A stretch of 64,000 bases of DNA. Origin: Geodermatophilus aquaeductus (GTDB taxonomy: Bacteria; Actinomycetota; Actinomycetes; Mycobacteriales; Geodermatophilaceae). The stretch lies in the NCBI RefSeq assembly GCF_900182545.1, contig NZ_FXTJ01000004.1, forward strand, positions 1 to 64,000, in the 5' to 3' direction. The position numbers and the translations under genes were made by a program. The notes below the pieces were generated by a model. That model did not search any database. It saw only the letters and a list, made by a program, of their open reading frames with translations, and was not told the origin of the DNA. Positions 17,035-25,198 of this stretch are shown here, piece after piece (position 1 is the stretch's first letter; every line of letters starts with the position of its first letter).

Positions 17035-18114
17035 ATGAGGACGTTGGCCGACAGGACGAGCATCGGTGTGGCTGGGCCGGTACACCGTTCGGCGCCGGTC
17101 CCGTCGGTCGGTCTACACCGGGGTGTCGACCGACTCACACGATCGCTGCACCGGTACAGGGTGAGTGACCCATCGGACGCGGCGGAGCAGGAGGCAGACC
17201 GGGTTGCGGACCAGGTGGTGGGAACCGTTCGGCCGGCGTCACCGCCCGCGTCCTGGCGCTCACCGCCCGGATCAACGGTCTCCCGGAAGGGACTCGAAGG
17301 CGGGTCGTGCGACTCCGCCCCCGGCGCGGTGGTCGAGGACGACGAGGACCAGGCGGGCGCTGGGACCGGCGTGGGTGACGTGACGCCGGTCCTACAAGCA
17401 AAGGGGGACGGCGCAGATCGGTTGGACGCCACTGCGTCGGTACCCCTGCCGGTGGGGGACGGGGGTGCGGCGCTGGAGGACCCTGCTCGGGCGTTCTTCG
17501 AAGCTCGCTTCGGCCACGACTTCGGGCGCGTACGGGTACATGCCGGCGACGAGGTCTCCCGCTCGGCGGCCTCCCTGGGAGCCGCGGCCTTCACGGTCGG
17601 CGGCCACATCTACTTCGGGCCCGGCAGGTATGCACCCGACACGGACGCCGGCCGAAGGCTGTTGGCGCATGAACTGACGCATGTCGTGCAGCAGGGCGCC
17701 GCACCACCGGCGAGGGCGCACGCCGTAGGGGACGCGGTCGTCCAACGCCCTTCGCCGGCGCAGGTCCAGCGCTACTCGCTGAAGGGCTTCCCGCCGGCCG
17801 AGGAGACGGCGATGAAGGCGGCAGTCCCCAGGGCCATCGCCAAGGTCAGATCATGCTCCGGCATCAGCTGGTGGGGCCGGCGCAGCATCCCCCTCGCGAT
17901 CAATGACATGCGATTCGACTACGTGCCCCAGTTGGGTCTGTGCGGTTGGACCTTCCCTGGGGCCTGGTACATCGAGATCGGCAAGCAGGCATTCGACCCG
18001 GCCACCTGCTGTGAGCTGGCGTCCACGATCGCGCACGAGGCGTCACACACTCAGCTGTACACCGAGGGCCGAGCGCGTCGGCTTGAGTGCACGTGCTTCG
18101 GCTGTAGTTGCTGA
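17035..18114 (+). CDS. DUF4157 effector with C-terminal HExxH metallopeptidase-like domain
   Basis: A 359-residue protein beginning 17 bp after the M15 effector. An N-terminal segment carries SDPSDAAEQEADRVADQVV, common in DUF4157 proteins. DUF4157 itself lies at about 148-222 with FGHDFGRVRVHAGD and HELTH at 212-216. From about 245 a separate domain follows with many cysteines and a second zinc motif HEASH at 334-338 (CCELASTIAHEASHTQLYTE), ending in ECTCFGCSC. Similar HExxH domains occur as C-terminal toxins of RHS and other polymorphic systems, where they are predicted metalloproteases. It ends the plus-strand eCIS operon. Target and cleavage site are unknown. Confidence 0.8.
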   Translation: MRTLADRTSIGVAGPVHRSAPVPSVGLHRGVDRLTRSLHRYRVSDPSDAAEQEADRVADQVVGTVRPASPPASWRSPPGSTVSRKGLEGGSCDSAPGAVVEDDEDQAGAGTGVGDVTPVLQAKGDGADRLDATASVPLPVGDGGAALEDPARAFFEARFGHDFGRVRVHAGDEVSRSAASLGAAAFTVGGHIYFGPGRYAPDTDAGRRLLAHELTHVVQQGAAPPARAHAVGDAVVQRPSPAQVQRYSLKGFPPAEETAMKAAVPRAIAKVRSCSGISWWGRRSIPLAINDMRFDYVPQLGLCGWTFPGAWYIEIGKQAFDPATCCELASTIAHEASHTQLYTEGRARRLECTCFGCSC

Positions 18115-18258
18115 GCCGGTCGGCTGCGACGGGAGTCGGGGAACGATCAGGCGGGTCGACCGCGAGGATCGCTCCTGTGACGACGCGGCCTCCGCCCGAG
18201 TCGCACAGCAGGCCTCGCGGCACCGGAAGAGCGCGACACGGGGCACCCATCTCAGCGA

Positions 18259-18942
18259 TCAGACGTGCTCGTTAGAGGAGTTGGAGAGAGCGGGACGGCC
18301 ACGAACCTGGTGGATGTTCAGTACGAAGTCTTCAGACCCCGGACCAGCCAGCAGCTGCCAGGACAGATGCCGCGCGAGTCGCCCCAGGCGCACGCCGAGA
18401 AGTCGACGTGCTTCCGTCGGGCCTTCGCTGTCGGCGGCGCTGTCCTGAGCCAGCAGGTTGACCGGAACAGTGCCGATCTGCACAACATGACCTCGATCCG
18501 CGTGCAAGGCGGTGGTGAGCCGTTCGATGAACTGCAGCCCGTTCATCCGCCCTCGGGGAAGGGTGACCACAGTGTCGAGTAGCGGCGTCCATTCCACTAG
18601 GCCGCCGGCGGCCGACCGGTAGGCCCGAGGCACGAGATCGACTCGAGCGCCCACCACGACGACGCTGAACTTCCCAGCATTGCCCGCTCGTTCGTGAGCC
18701 TGCACCACGCGGCCCAGCACTGCCCCAGCTGTCTCACCTTCCGCGTATTCGATCCTGATCGACCCTGAACGAGGGATTGACATCGAGCCTGGTCCTGGAC
18801 CTAAGCCAGCGGGATCGATGTACGGCGGCTCCTCATAGGTGATGGCTCGCTGGAAGCGCTCTTCCAGCACGAGAGCTGCGGCTGCCAGCGGCCGCGGCCC
18901 GGTGACCGACAACTCAACGCGCCCCTTCGATACCGAGGACAT
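18259..18942 (-). CDS. Unknown protein ending the baseplate/effector operon
   Basis: A 227-residue protein starting within the stop of the DUF4157 gene upstream (TGATG overlap). It has RPLAAAALVLEERFQRAITY followed by EEPPYIDP, a central IPRSGSIRIEYAEG strand, and LSWQLLAGPGSEDFVLNIHQ near the end. This pattern resembles a secretin/TonB short N-terminal-like fold that I have seen in stand-alone proteins of environmental bacteria, but I cannot name a family with confidence. No signal peptide or membrane helix. Its place after the effectors suggests an effector partner, chaperone or immunity factor; that is inference only. Confidence 0.6.
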   Translation of the reverse strand: MSSVSKGRVELSVTGPRPLAAAALVLEERFQRAITYEEPPYIDPAGLGPGPGSMSIPRSGSIRIEYAEGETAGAVLGRVVQAHERAGNAGKFSVVVVGARVDLVPRAYRSAAGGLVEWTPLLDTVVTLPRGRMNGLQFIERLTTALHADRGHVVQIGTVPVNLLAQDSAADSEGPTEARRLLGVRLGRLARHLSWQLLAGPGSEDFVLNIHQVRGRPALSNSSNEHV

Positions 18943-20354
18943 CAGGGCCAGGTCCGCGATTTGCTCTGACCGTCGCGTGTGCTACTCACTGTGGTGGCAC
19001 CGATCGTCATCGTCAGAGTGTGGTTCTTGTACTGGACGTCGCCGCTTGGCCGGACCACACGCATCGACTGTGGGAACGAGGCGGTACACGGTGCTCGGCC
19101 CTGAGCCCGGTAATACGTGACGGCCGGCGAGAACCACCCGACGAAGTCGTTGCCCCACCGGTTGTGGGAGTCCACCCCCCAGGTACCGCCAGTGACACCT
19201 GTGAAGGGGGCAAAGGTCGATCCCGGGAAGTGGCACGTATCGGAACCCCCGCCCGGGTCAGCCTCGGTGACCGAGCACCCTTGGAATGACCGCGTCGTGG
19301 GAGTCAGCCGCTGTCGCCACTGGTGAACGGTTGCCATGTTTCCTGCCCCCCATCCCCTCGACGTCGTCGTCTCGCTTACGGGAAGCCCGTGGTTGCCGGG
19401 AGCGGCGACGTGCAGCGCTGCCCAGGTCGACGCGTCGCAGACTCCGGTGCCGAGGAGGGGAGGGACTCGGCTCGTTTGGAAGTTCCTCACTTCAGTCTGT
19501 GTCAGCGGGCCGAAACGGCCATTCACGGGTAGAGCGGAGCCGGTTGCGTTGAGGGCTTCCTGCAATTCGGGCACTGGGCACCCGACGTCTCCCTTGCTCG
19601 TGGTTGGCTGACGTTGAATGACATAGCGGGCGCCGCCGACCCAGCTCTGCTGCACGACATGGGCAAGTTCATGCCCTAAAAAGCGTCGGCCTTCAGCGGT
19701 GCTCTGTGGACGTGCACCGGCGCCGAGCACCACATCGTTTCCCACGGTGTAGGCAAGCGCACCGACGGATGCCGCTGATGTCGCTGCCTGCGGTCCGTGG
19801 TGGACGCGGACCTGACCGAAGTCGAAGTCGAACCTCGATTCGAAGAAGGCCCGATCGGCCGAGGAGAGGGGCGCCCCCTGTCCCATCGACGGCATAGAGC
19901 CGCTCACATGTGGGCTGCTGGTCCGGCCGATGGACTGGGTCGCCGGGGCTGCGATACCGGGTGAACCAAGCGGCACAGCCTCGTTGCCAGTGGTCGCCTG
20001 GTCGCCACCGTCCTCCAGCTCCAGTTCTCCGCTTGCCGGCGCGATGCCTTCATCTAAGTCCCGGGTGAGCGATTCCTCGATGCCGGGCGCTGCTGACTGA
20101 CGTTGGCCGGCGCCGGCACAGCCACATCTGCTGCCGACGTCCTCGCCGTGAGCCTGGCCGACGGCGGCGGAGTCCGGCATCATCGCGACCACCGCTGCGA
20201 TTCGATCAGCCTCCAACTCCTCGGGATCCCCGGGAGAGCTCACGGTGAGCTGTCCGGCGAATCCCGGTATTCGCTGCGTCTGGCGGTGAGAGTCCGGCGG
20301 TCGGGAGCCCTGCAGATCGCGTCGGACTCGCTGTGGCGCGTATTGCCTGCACAT
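18942..20354 (-). CDS. DUF4157 effector with peptidoglycan-binding domain and unknown C-terminus
   Basis: A 470-residue protein. DUF4157 lies at about 162-238 (FDFDFGQVRVHHGPQAATSA; HELAH at 228-232). A PG_binding_1-type domain follows at about 258-316 (LPVNGRFGPLTQTEVRNFQ, ASTWAALHV). The last 150 residues are strand-rich with Cys and Trp (GWGAGNMATVHQWRQRL, GGTWGVDSHNRWGNDFVGWF) and match no family I know. It is the likely active part, a candidate cell-wall or envelope toxin. It reads from ATG at 20354; upstream in-frame stops prevent a longer start. A gap of about 150 bp to the previous gene has no promoter-like site. Confidence 0.75.
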   Translation of the reverse strand: MCRQYAPQRVRRDLQGSRPPDSHRQTQRIPGFAGQLTVSSPGDPEELEADRIAAVVAMMPDSAAVGQAHGEDVGSRCGCAGAGQRQSAAPGIEESLTRDLDEGIAPASGELELEDGGDQATTGNEAVPLGSPGIAAPATQSIGRTSSPHVSGSMPSMGQGAPLSSADRAFFESRFDFDFGQVRVHHGPQAATSAASVGALAYTVGNDVVLGAGARPQSTAEGRRFLGHELAHVVQQSWVGGARYVIQRQPTTSKGDVGCPVPELQEALNATGSALPVNGRFGPLTQTEVRNFQTSRVPPLLGTGVCDASTWAALHVAAPGNHGLPVSETTTSRGWGAGNMATVHQWRQRLTPTTRSFQGCSVTEADPGGGSDTCHFPGSTFAPFTGVTGGTWGVDSHNRWGNDFVGWFSPAVTYYRAQGRAPCTASFPQSMRVVRPSGDVQYKNHTLTMTIGATTVSSTRDGQSKSRTWP

Positions 20355-20507
20355 CCTCGTTCACGTCCTCATCTCTCGGTGGCGGCACCCTCTGGTGTTG
20401 GAAGACCTTCGCAACCCCGACGACCTGCGTTCTCGATCTCTCCGATCAAGTAGGTGAGTCTGCTCGGGACCAGCCCGTACCAGCAGAGACCGCATCGCCA
20501 CCTATCA

Positions 20508-21959
20508 CTACTCATGGGACAAGCCCTCGCCGTCTTGTTCAACGTTTCCCTCGCCCGAAACCCGGAAGGTGGAGTGAACGGCGAAGTCGACTCCACTGTC
20601 GGCCAAGAACTGCTGAGGGATGAGCAGCGTCCAGTCGCCCGTGAGTTTCTTCACTTCGAACTTCTCGGAGAAGCCTCCAGGATTCTGCCAGGTCCCGAGC
20701 GCCGCCAGGGCTGCGTTTGTGCTGCGCTGGGCAAGCGCAGGAAGGGAACCGAAGAACGAGACCTGGAAACCGTGCCTCCCCCTCTGCCACTTGTCGTTCT
20801 CCATGTAGGGGAATGAGTATCTGTCGGTGACGGTGTAGACCTTCCCGCCACTTCCATCTCCGGTGATCTCCAAGTCGAAGGTCCCCAGAGAGTTGCGCAT
20901 GTCGGGAATCCCCCAGGCATAGGCTCGTTTGACCTCTTTGTACCTGCCCGGTCTCTTGTAGGCGCTTGCGATCTTCATCGCCCACTCGCGAGGCATGTCG
21001 AGCGCGTAAGGAGCACCTCGGCCGCTCATGTAGTGACGTAGCAGGTCCGCTGAGACGTCGTAGTTCAGATCTTCATAGCCGAACCAAGCGACTGCCCCGT
21101 TGACGAGGTCGGCCAGGCCGATGCCTGCCCAGCTGAGCCATCGCCACACGGCTCCCGGTGACGCCCCGGTGTCGCCCCGTTCGCCCTCGGTCTCACCGAA
21201 CAGTGTCCAACGAGGCGAGTCACCGGCGTCCTCGGCTTGCCGGGACAGGTGGGCCTGCGATGAACCCCCGCCGTCCGCACTGGACACGCCGATTGGGAGG
21301 CCAGCGGTACGCGGAGGGGTTCTGGCCAGGGCATCCCCGGCAAGGCGGCGAGACCGGCCGGCATCCATCCCGTCTCGGCCCGACGTGCGCGAGAAATCCT
21401 CGGCAGCCGTGTTTGCGCCGAGCGCATCCGTGGCCGGCCGATCTGCCTCCAGGTCAGCGACATCGGACGGTGACGAGATCACCGAGTCCGTATGGGGCGT
21501 CGCGACATGCTGCTGCAGTGTGTGGACGAGCTCGTGGGCCAGGAGCCGGCCACCGGATCGGGTGTGTGGGCTGTACTCGTGGCGACCCATCACGATGTGC
21601 TGGCCGAGTGTGAAGGCACGAGCATCGATGGCGCGAGCGGACTCGGCAGCCTCCGCATCCGTGTGGACTCGGATCCGACTGAAGTCGTGACCGAGCGTCC
21701 GTCCCATCTGCTCCCTGACGGGGGCCTCCAGTGGCTGACCGGGGCTCTGCAGCACGCGCGCCACGATCGGCGGCGCCGCAGCTGGGCGAGCGGGGTGGCG
21801 GGCCCACCGTTGGATGGTCCCCCCGTCGTCGTGGTCGCAGGTGCCTGGGGGGCACTGCACGCCGCCGCAGCGTTGGATGTGCGGCCGTACGGACATCGGC
21901 CGGACGGGCGCGGTGGCCACTTGAGCCGATACGACAGATGGTCGCGCGGATGCCGTCAC
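20508..21959 (-). CDS. DUF4157 effector with uncharacterised C-terminal toxin-like domain
   Basis: A 483-residue protein that overlaps the DUF6519 gene stop by ATGA. A Cys-rich start (CGGVQCPPGTCDHDD) precedes DUF4157 at about 75-152 (LGHDFSRIRVHTDAEAAESA; HELVH at 142-146). After a disordered stretch, a hydrophobic helix region at about 270-295 (VWRWLSWAGIGLADLVNGAV) leads into a 190-residue domain with LGTFDLEITGDG, KVYTVTDRYSFPY and GGFSEKFEVKKLTGDWTLLI. The TVTDRYSF stretch recalls strand patterns in bacteriocin-type lipid II or pore-acting domains, but catalytic residues cannot be matched. Activity unknown. Confidence 0.75.
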   Translation of the reverse strand: MTASARPSVVSAQVATAPVRPMSVRPHIQRCGGVQCPPGTCDHDDGGTIQRWARHPARPAAAPPIVARVLQSPGQPLEAPVREQMGRTLGHDFSRIRVHTDAEAAESARAIDARAFTLGQHIVMGRHEYSPHTRSGGRLLAHELVHTLQQHVATPHTDSVISSPSDVADLEADRPATDALGANTAAEDFSRTSGRDGMDAGRSRRLAGDALARTPPRTAGLPIGVSSADGGGSSQAHLSRQAEDAGDSPRWTLFGETEGERGDTGASPGAVWRWLSWAGIGLADLVNGAVAWFGYEDLNYDVSADLLRHYMSGRGAPYALDMPREWAMKIASAYKRPGRYKEVKRAYAWGIPDMRNSLGTFDLEITGDGSGGKVYTVTDRYSFPYMENDKWQRGRHGFQVSFFGSLPALAQRSTNAALAALGTWQNPGGFSEKFEVKKLTGDWTLLIPQQFLADSGVDFAVHSTFRVSGEGNVEQDGEGLSHE

Positions 21960-24900
21960 AGTCTGATCGCCTTCGTGAACCCACCGAGGTCGGTGAGCGG
22001 CCGGATGCTGGCGTCATCGGTGACGACGCCGTCCAGCTGCTGGTCGGCGGCCGTCCGTGCCTGGACGGCGGCGACGAGGTCGGTCGTCGGGATCAGCTCC
22101 AGCTCGACGCCCGCTTGCTGGAGCCCGTCGCGGGCGATGGCTGCCGCCTCGGCGTACCGCTCGTCGACGACCACCACGAGCCGACGGCCGTTGCCGTTGC
22201 CGTTGCGGAAGCCGAGAGCCGCAGCCCGCTCAGCGGCTCCCAGGTCCGGCTCCCGGCCGTGGAGCACACGGACACCTGCCGTGAGCCGGGCACGCATCTC
22301 GTCCCTGGGCAGGCTGAGGTCGATGGCGTCCCGGACGGTCTTCCGCCGCAGGAGCCCAGCTCGGGTTGGCACGACCACCAGGTCGGTCACCTCCGTCACC
22401 AGCCAGAACCACAGGGTGAAGTCCGCACCGTGCACGTGGTCGACGGTGGGCAGCTCGAGATCCGTGCGGTTGGCGCTGCCGGGCCGTCCGAGAGCCAGCC
22501 CGTTGACCACCCGGCGGTCACCGTCGGCGGAGTCGGCGACGGCCCGCCCGGTGAGGGTGAGGTGGCAGAGCACCCGGTCGCCACGGTCGAGCTCGGACAT
22601 CTTGCCGAGCAGCCTCGGCAGGAAGTGGGCGCTCCCGTCGGTGGGTGTCCACGTGATCGCCGGGTCGTCGCCCACCTGGCCGAGCGCGACGTTCCCGGCG
22701 AGCGTGAGGGGTGTCGTGCCGATGACATCCGCGTCCCCGTCCGGGAACCACAAGTTCCGGTCCGAGTCTGAGAACGGGTAGGGCAGGTCGGCGGTGACCG
22801 TGAGGACCGGCTTGCCGTTGACCGTCGCCGGGAGCGGGCTGCCGTCGAGGACCACGCCGACGCCGAGGGTCAGGGTCTCGCCGGTGATCATCCCGTCGTT
22901 CAGCAGCGGCTGCGGGGGCTCCCCGAGGGTCACCACGTCCGTCACTCGCAGCCCGGGCCAGTCGTCCCGGCCCCGCTCGAGGCTGGCGGTGAAGGCCACC
23001 GTCGTGGGCTGCTCGACGGGCGCGTCGTCGGGCAGGAGCTCGGCGACGAGCGGTTGGACCTGCTCATCCGCCCCCAGCCGCCACCAGCAGGGAGCCACTC
23101 CGTCGGCGCCGGTCGTGAGGTCCACCGTCGTCGTCGCTGTGCCCAGGTCGGCGGTCTCCGCGGCGACTGCGCCGGAGGCGACCGTGAACCGCACCTCTGC
23201 GCCGGCCACGGGCCCACAGTCGGTGCGGACCAGCACCTCCGCGGGCAGCGGCAGGTCGCTGCCCGGCGCGCCGGACTGTCCGTTCCCGCCGACGACGGCG
23301 ACCGACCGGGCGGTCACCAGCTGGTCGAGCGCGCCCTGCACGGTCGTCACATCGGTCAAGCCGCCACAGTCCCCGGCTTCGAACCAGACTCGGTCGGCGA
23401 GGCTCAGGCTGGCCGAGAAGCGGATCGGGCTGCCATGGGCCTTGCCGTCGGAGCCGACCAGGCTGGCGGTCACGCGCTGGCTCGGCCTCGCCGGATCGCC
23501 GACGGGGCGCCAGTAGCAGCTCGCCACGCCATCCGAATCCGTGGTGGCCGTGATCGCCCACGCCGTGGAGTCGGGCAGCTGCTCGGCCTCCTCGGCCAGG
23601 CGGCCATCGGCGTCTGCGGCCTCGAAGCGGACTGCCACCCCCGCCACGGGACGTGCCCCATCGGTCACCGACACCTCGAGCGGCTGCGGCAACGGCTGAC
23701 CCGGCAGGGTCTCCTGCCCGTCGCCACCGGCGTACTCCATGTCCAGGAGGCCGCCGAGCGGCGGGAACAGGTTCCGGCAGTCGGCGCAGCGCGTCCACCT
23801 GCCGTCGACGCGATCCAGCAGCGCGAGCGGGGCGTAGTGGTGCTCGATCCCGACCGGGGGCCGGAAGAGCGGCTCTCCATCGTCGCGTGGCCACTCCACG
23901 TCGCCGGCGAGGGCGGGGTCCACCACCTCTCCGGTGAGGTTCGCCGACCGGGCCGGGATGAGCCAGTAGTCACCGGTGCGGAAGGAGCCCGCCTCGAACT
24001 GCACCTGGACGCCGTCCTCCAGGTCGGTCCACTGACCCGGATCTGTCGGCACCACCAACGTCACCGCGCCGTCGGAGTCCCACCGGCGTACCACAGGATC
24101 CGCGCCGAGGCTGTCCAGCGTGGGGGCCCCCTCGTCCCAGCCGCGCACGGTCAGCTTGGTCCCGGTGGCTTCTTCCAGCTGCACGAGGAGGCCCGGTTCG
24201 CCGCGTCGGGTGTGATCGGAGCTGATGGCCTCGACCCAGTCGTTCTTGGCGAAGCCGAGGTCCGTGTCCCGCCCCGGCGCCGCGATGATCAACGTGGGTC
24301 CCTGGATGTCGACCAGTCGGGCGGTGACCGACCCGTTCTCCCGCGACCAGACGAACGTCACGGCGCTGGACTCGTCGTCCGCCGCGGGGGAGTCGTAGGC
24401 CTTCTCGGCAGGGACGTCAGCCGGGGCGTCGGCAGCGTCCTCCACGTCCGGGGACGGGTAGCCGTAGTGGTCGTCGGTGAGAGCGCCGCCCTCCTGCCGC
24501 AGGGGAGGCGAGCCGTCGCGGATCTCCACCCGGTAGAGCTGGTTCTCCAGCCGGCGGTAGCCCGCGGTCGCCGGGACGACGCACGGCCCCTCGTCCGTCT
24601 GCGGCGCCTGTGCTCGAGCCCGCAGCTGCCCGGGCTCCCCGGTCCCCTCGGGGGGTGTCCACTCCTCATCGGGTGCCGGGCACGTCTCGCGGTCCTCCCT
24701 GCACAGACGCACCTGCCAGATCGTCCTGCTGCGGGTCGCCGTGTCCGGACCTCCGAGAGCCACCTCGCGGAGCTCGGGCCGCTCGAGGGCCGTCACGTGC
24801 TCGGCCCACACGTCGAGGTAGGCGACGTAGCGGCCGGCGTCGTCCGGAAGCTTCACACGGGGCAGATCCGGTTGGGCAACGAGCGGCACGTCCGCGTCGT

Positions 24901-25192
24901 TCTCGCACAGGATGCCGTCGACGTAGTACCGGCCCGCCGAGATCCTCAGGTCGGCTCCGGCGCACCCCGTCGTGACGTCCCCGGTCGAGCAGACGATCTC
25001 CATCCCCGCGCACCCGATCGGGGCGCCGTGCCGACCGATCGTGTCCCGGGTCGTCGTCCGGTCCAGGTGATCCTGGATCTCGGCCTGCTCGTTCCAGTCA
25101 GCGTCCAGCTGGACCCGCCCCTGCTGCATCAGGACGCTGCGGTAGTGGTTCCGCTCGCGGAACGTCCGCCGGGTGAAGTCGCCCTTCATCAC
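21956..25192 (-). CDS. DUF6519 eCIS surface or fibre-like protein
   Basis: A 1078-residue protein. The N-terminus MKGDFTRRTFRERNHYRSVL plus QQGRVQLDADWNEQAE is the DUF6519 signature found in eCIS and phage-tail-like loci. Two or more invasin-like immunoglobulin repeats lie at about 500-780 (VAVRFEAADADG, SCYWRPVG, EVRFTVASGAV). A C-terminal domain at about 930-1078 (LRRKTVRDAIDLSLP, RLVVVVDERYAEAAA) is distinct. Ig repeats and large size fit a baseplate-attached fibre or receptor-binding protein, since no other fibre gene is present. It starts 6 bp after the gpI-like gene, with GAGGTG upstream of ATGATG. Confidence 0.8.
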   Translation of the reverse strand: MMKGDFTRRTFRERNHYRSVLMQQGRVQLDADWNEQAEIQDHLDRTTTRDTIGRHGAPIGCAGMEIVCSTGDVTTGCAGADLRISAGRYYVDGILCENDADVPLVAQPDLPRVKLPDDAGRYVAYLDVWAEHVTALERPELREVALGGPDTATRSRTIWQVRLCREDRETCPAPDEEWTPPEGTGEPGQLRARAQAPQTDEGPCVVPATAGYRRLENQLYRVEIRDGSPPLRQEGGALTDDHYGYPSPDVEDAADAPADVPAEKAYDSPAADDESSAVTFVWSRENGSVTARLVDIQGPTLIIAAPGRDTDLGFAKNDWVEAISSDHTRRGEPGLLVQLEEATGTKLTVRGWDEGAPTLDSLGADPVVRRWDSDGAVTLVVPTDPGQWTDLEDGVQVQFEAGSFRTGDYWLIPARSANLTGEVVDPALAGDVEWPRDDGEPLFRPPVGIEHHYAPLALLDRVDGRWTRCADCRNLFPPLGGLLDMEYAGGDGQETLPGQPLPQPLEVSVTDGARPVAGVAVRFEAADADGRLAEEAEQLPDSTAWAITATTDSDGVASCYWRPVGDPARPSQRVTASLVGSDGKAHGSPIRFSASLSLADRVWFEAGDCGGLTDVTTVQGALDQLVTARSVAVVGGNGQSGAPGSDLPLPAEVLVRTDCGPVAGAEVRFTVASGAVAAETADLGTATTTVDLTTGADGVAPCWWRLGADEQVQPLVAELLPDDAPVEQPTTVAFTASLERGRDDWPGLRVTDVVTLGEPPQPLLNDGMITGETLTLGVGVVLDGSPLPATVNGKPVLTVTADLPYPFSDSDRNLWFPDGDADVIGTTPLTLAGNVALGQVGDDPAITWTPTDGSAHFLPRLLGKMSELDRGDRVLCHLTLTGRAVADSADGDRRVVNGLALGRPGSANRTDLELPTVDHVHGADFTLWFWLVTEVTDLVVVPTRAGLLRRKTVRDAIDLSLPRDEMRARLTAGVRVLHGREPDLGAAERAAALGFRNGNGNGRRLVVVVDERYAEAAAIARDGLQQAGVELELIPTTDLVAAVQARTAADQQLDGVVTDDASIRPLTDLGGFTKAIRL

Positions 25193-25198
25193 TGCACC

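Noticed and set aside
20508..21959. Colicin M-type lipid II phosphatase domain
   Set aside because: TVTDRYSF recalls the strand pattern, but the catalytic Asp/Tyr/His/Arg set of colicin M cannot be matched, so no enzymatic name is given.
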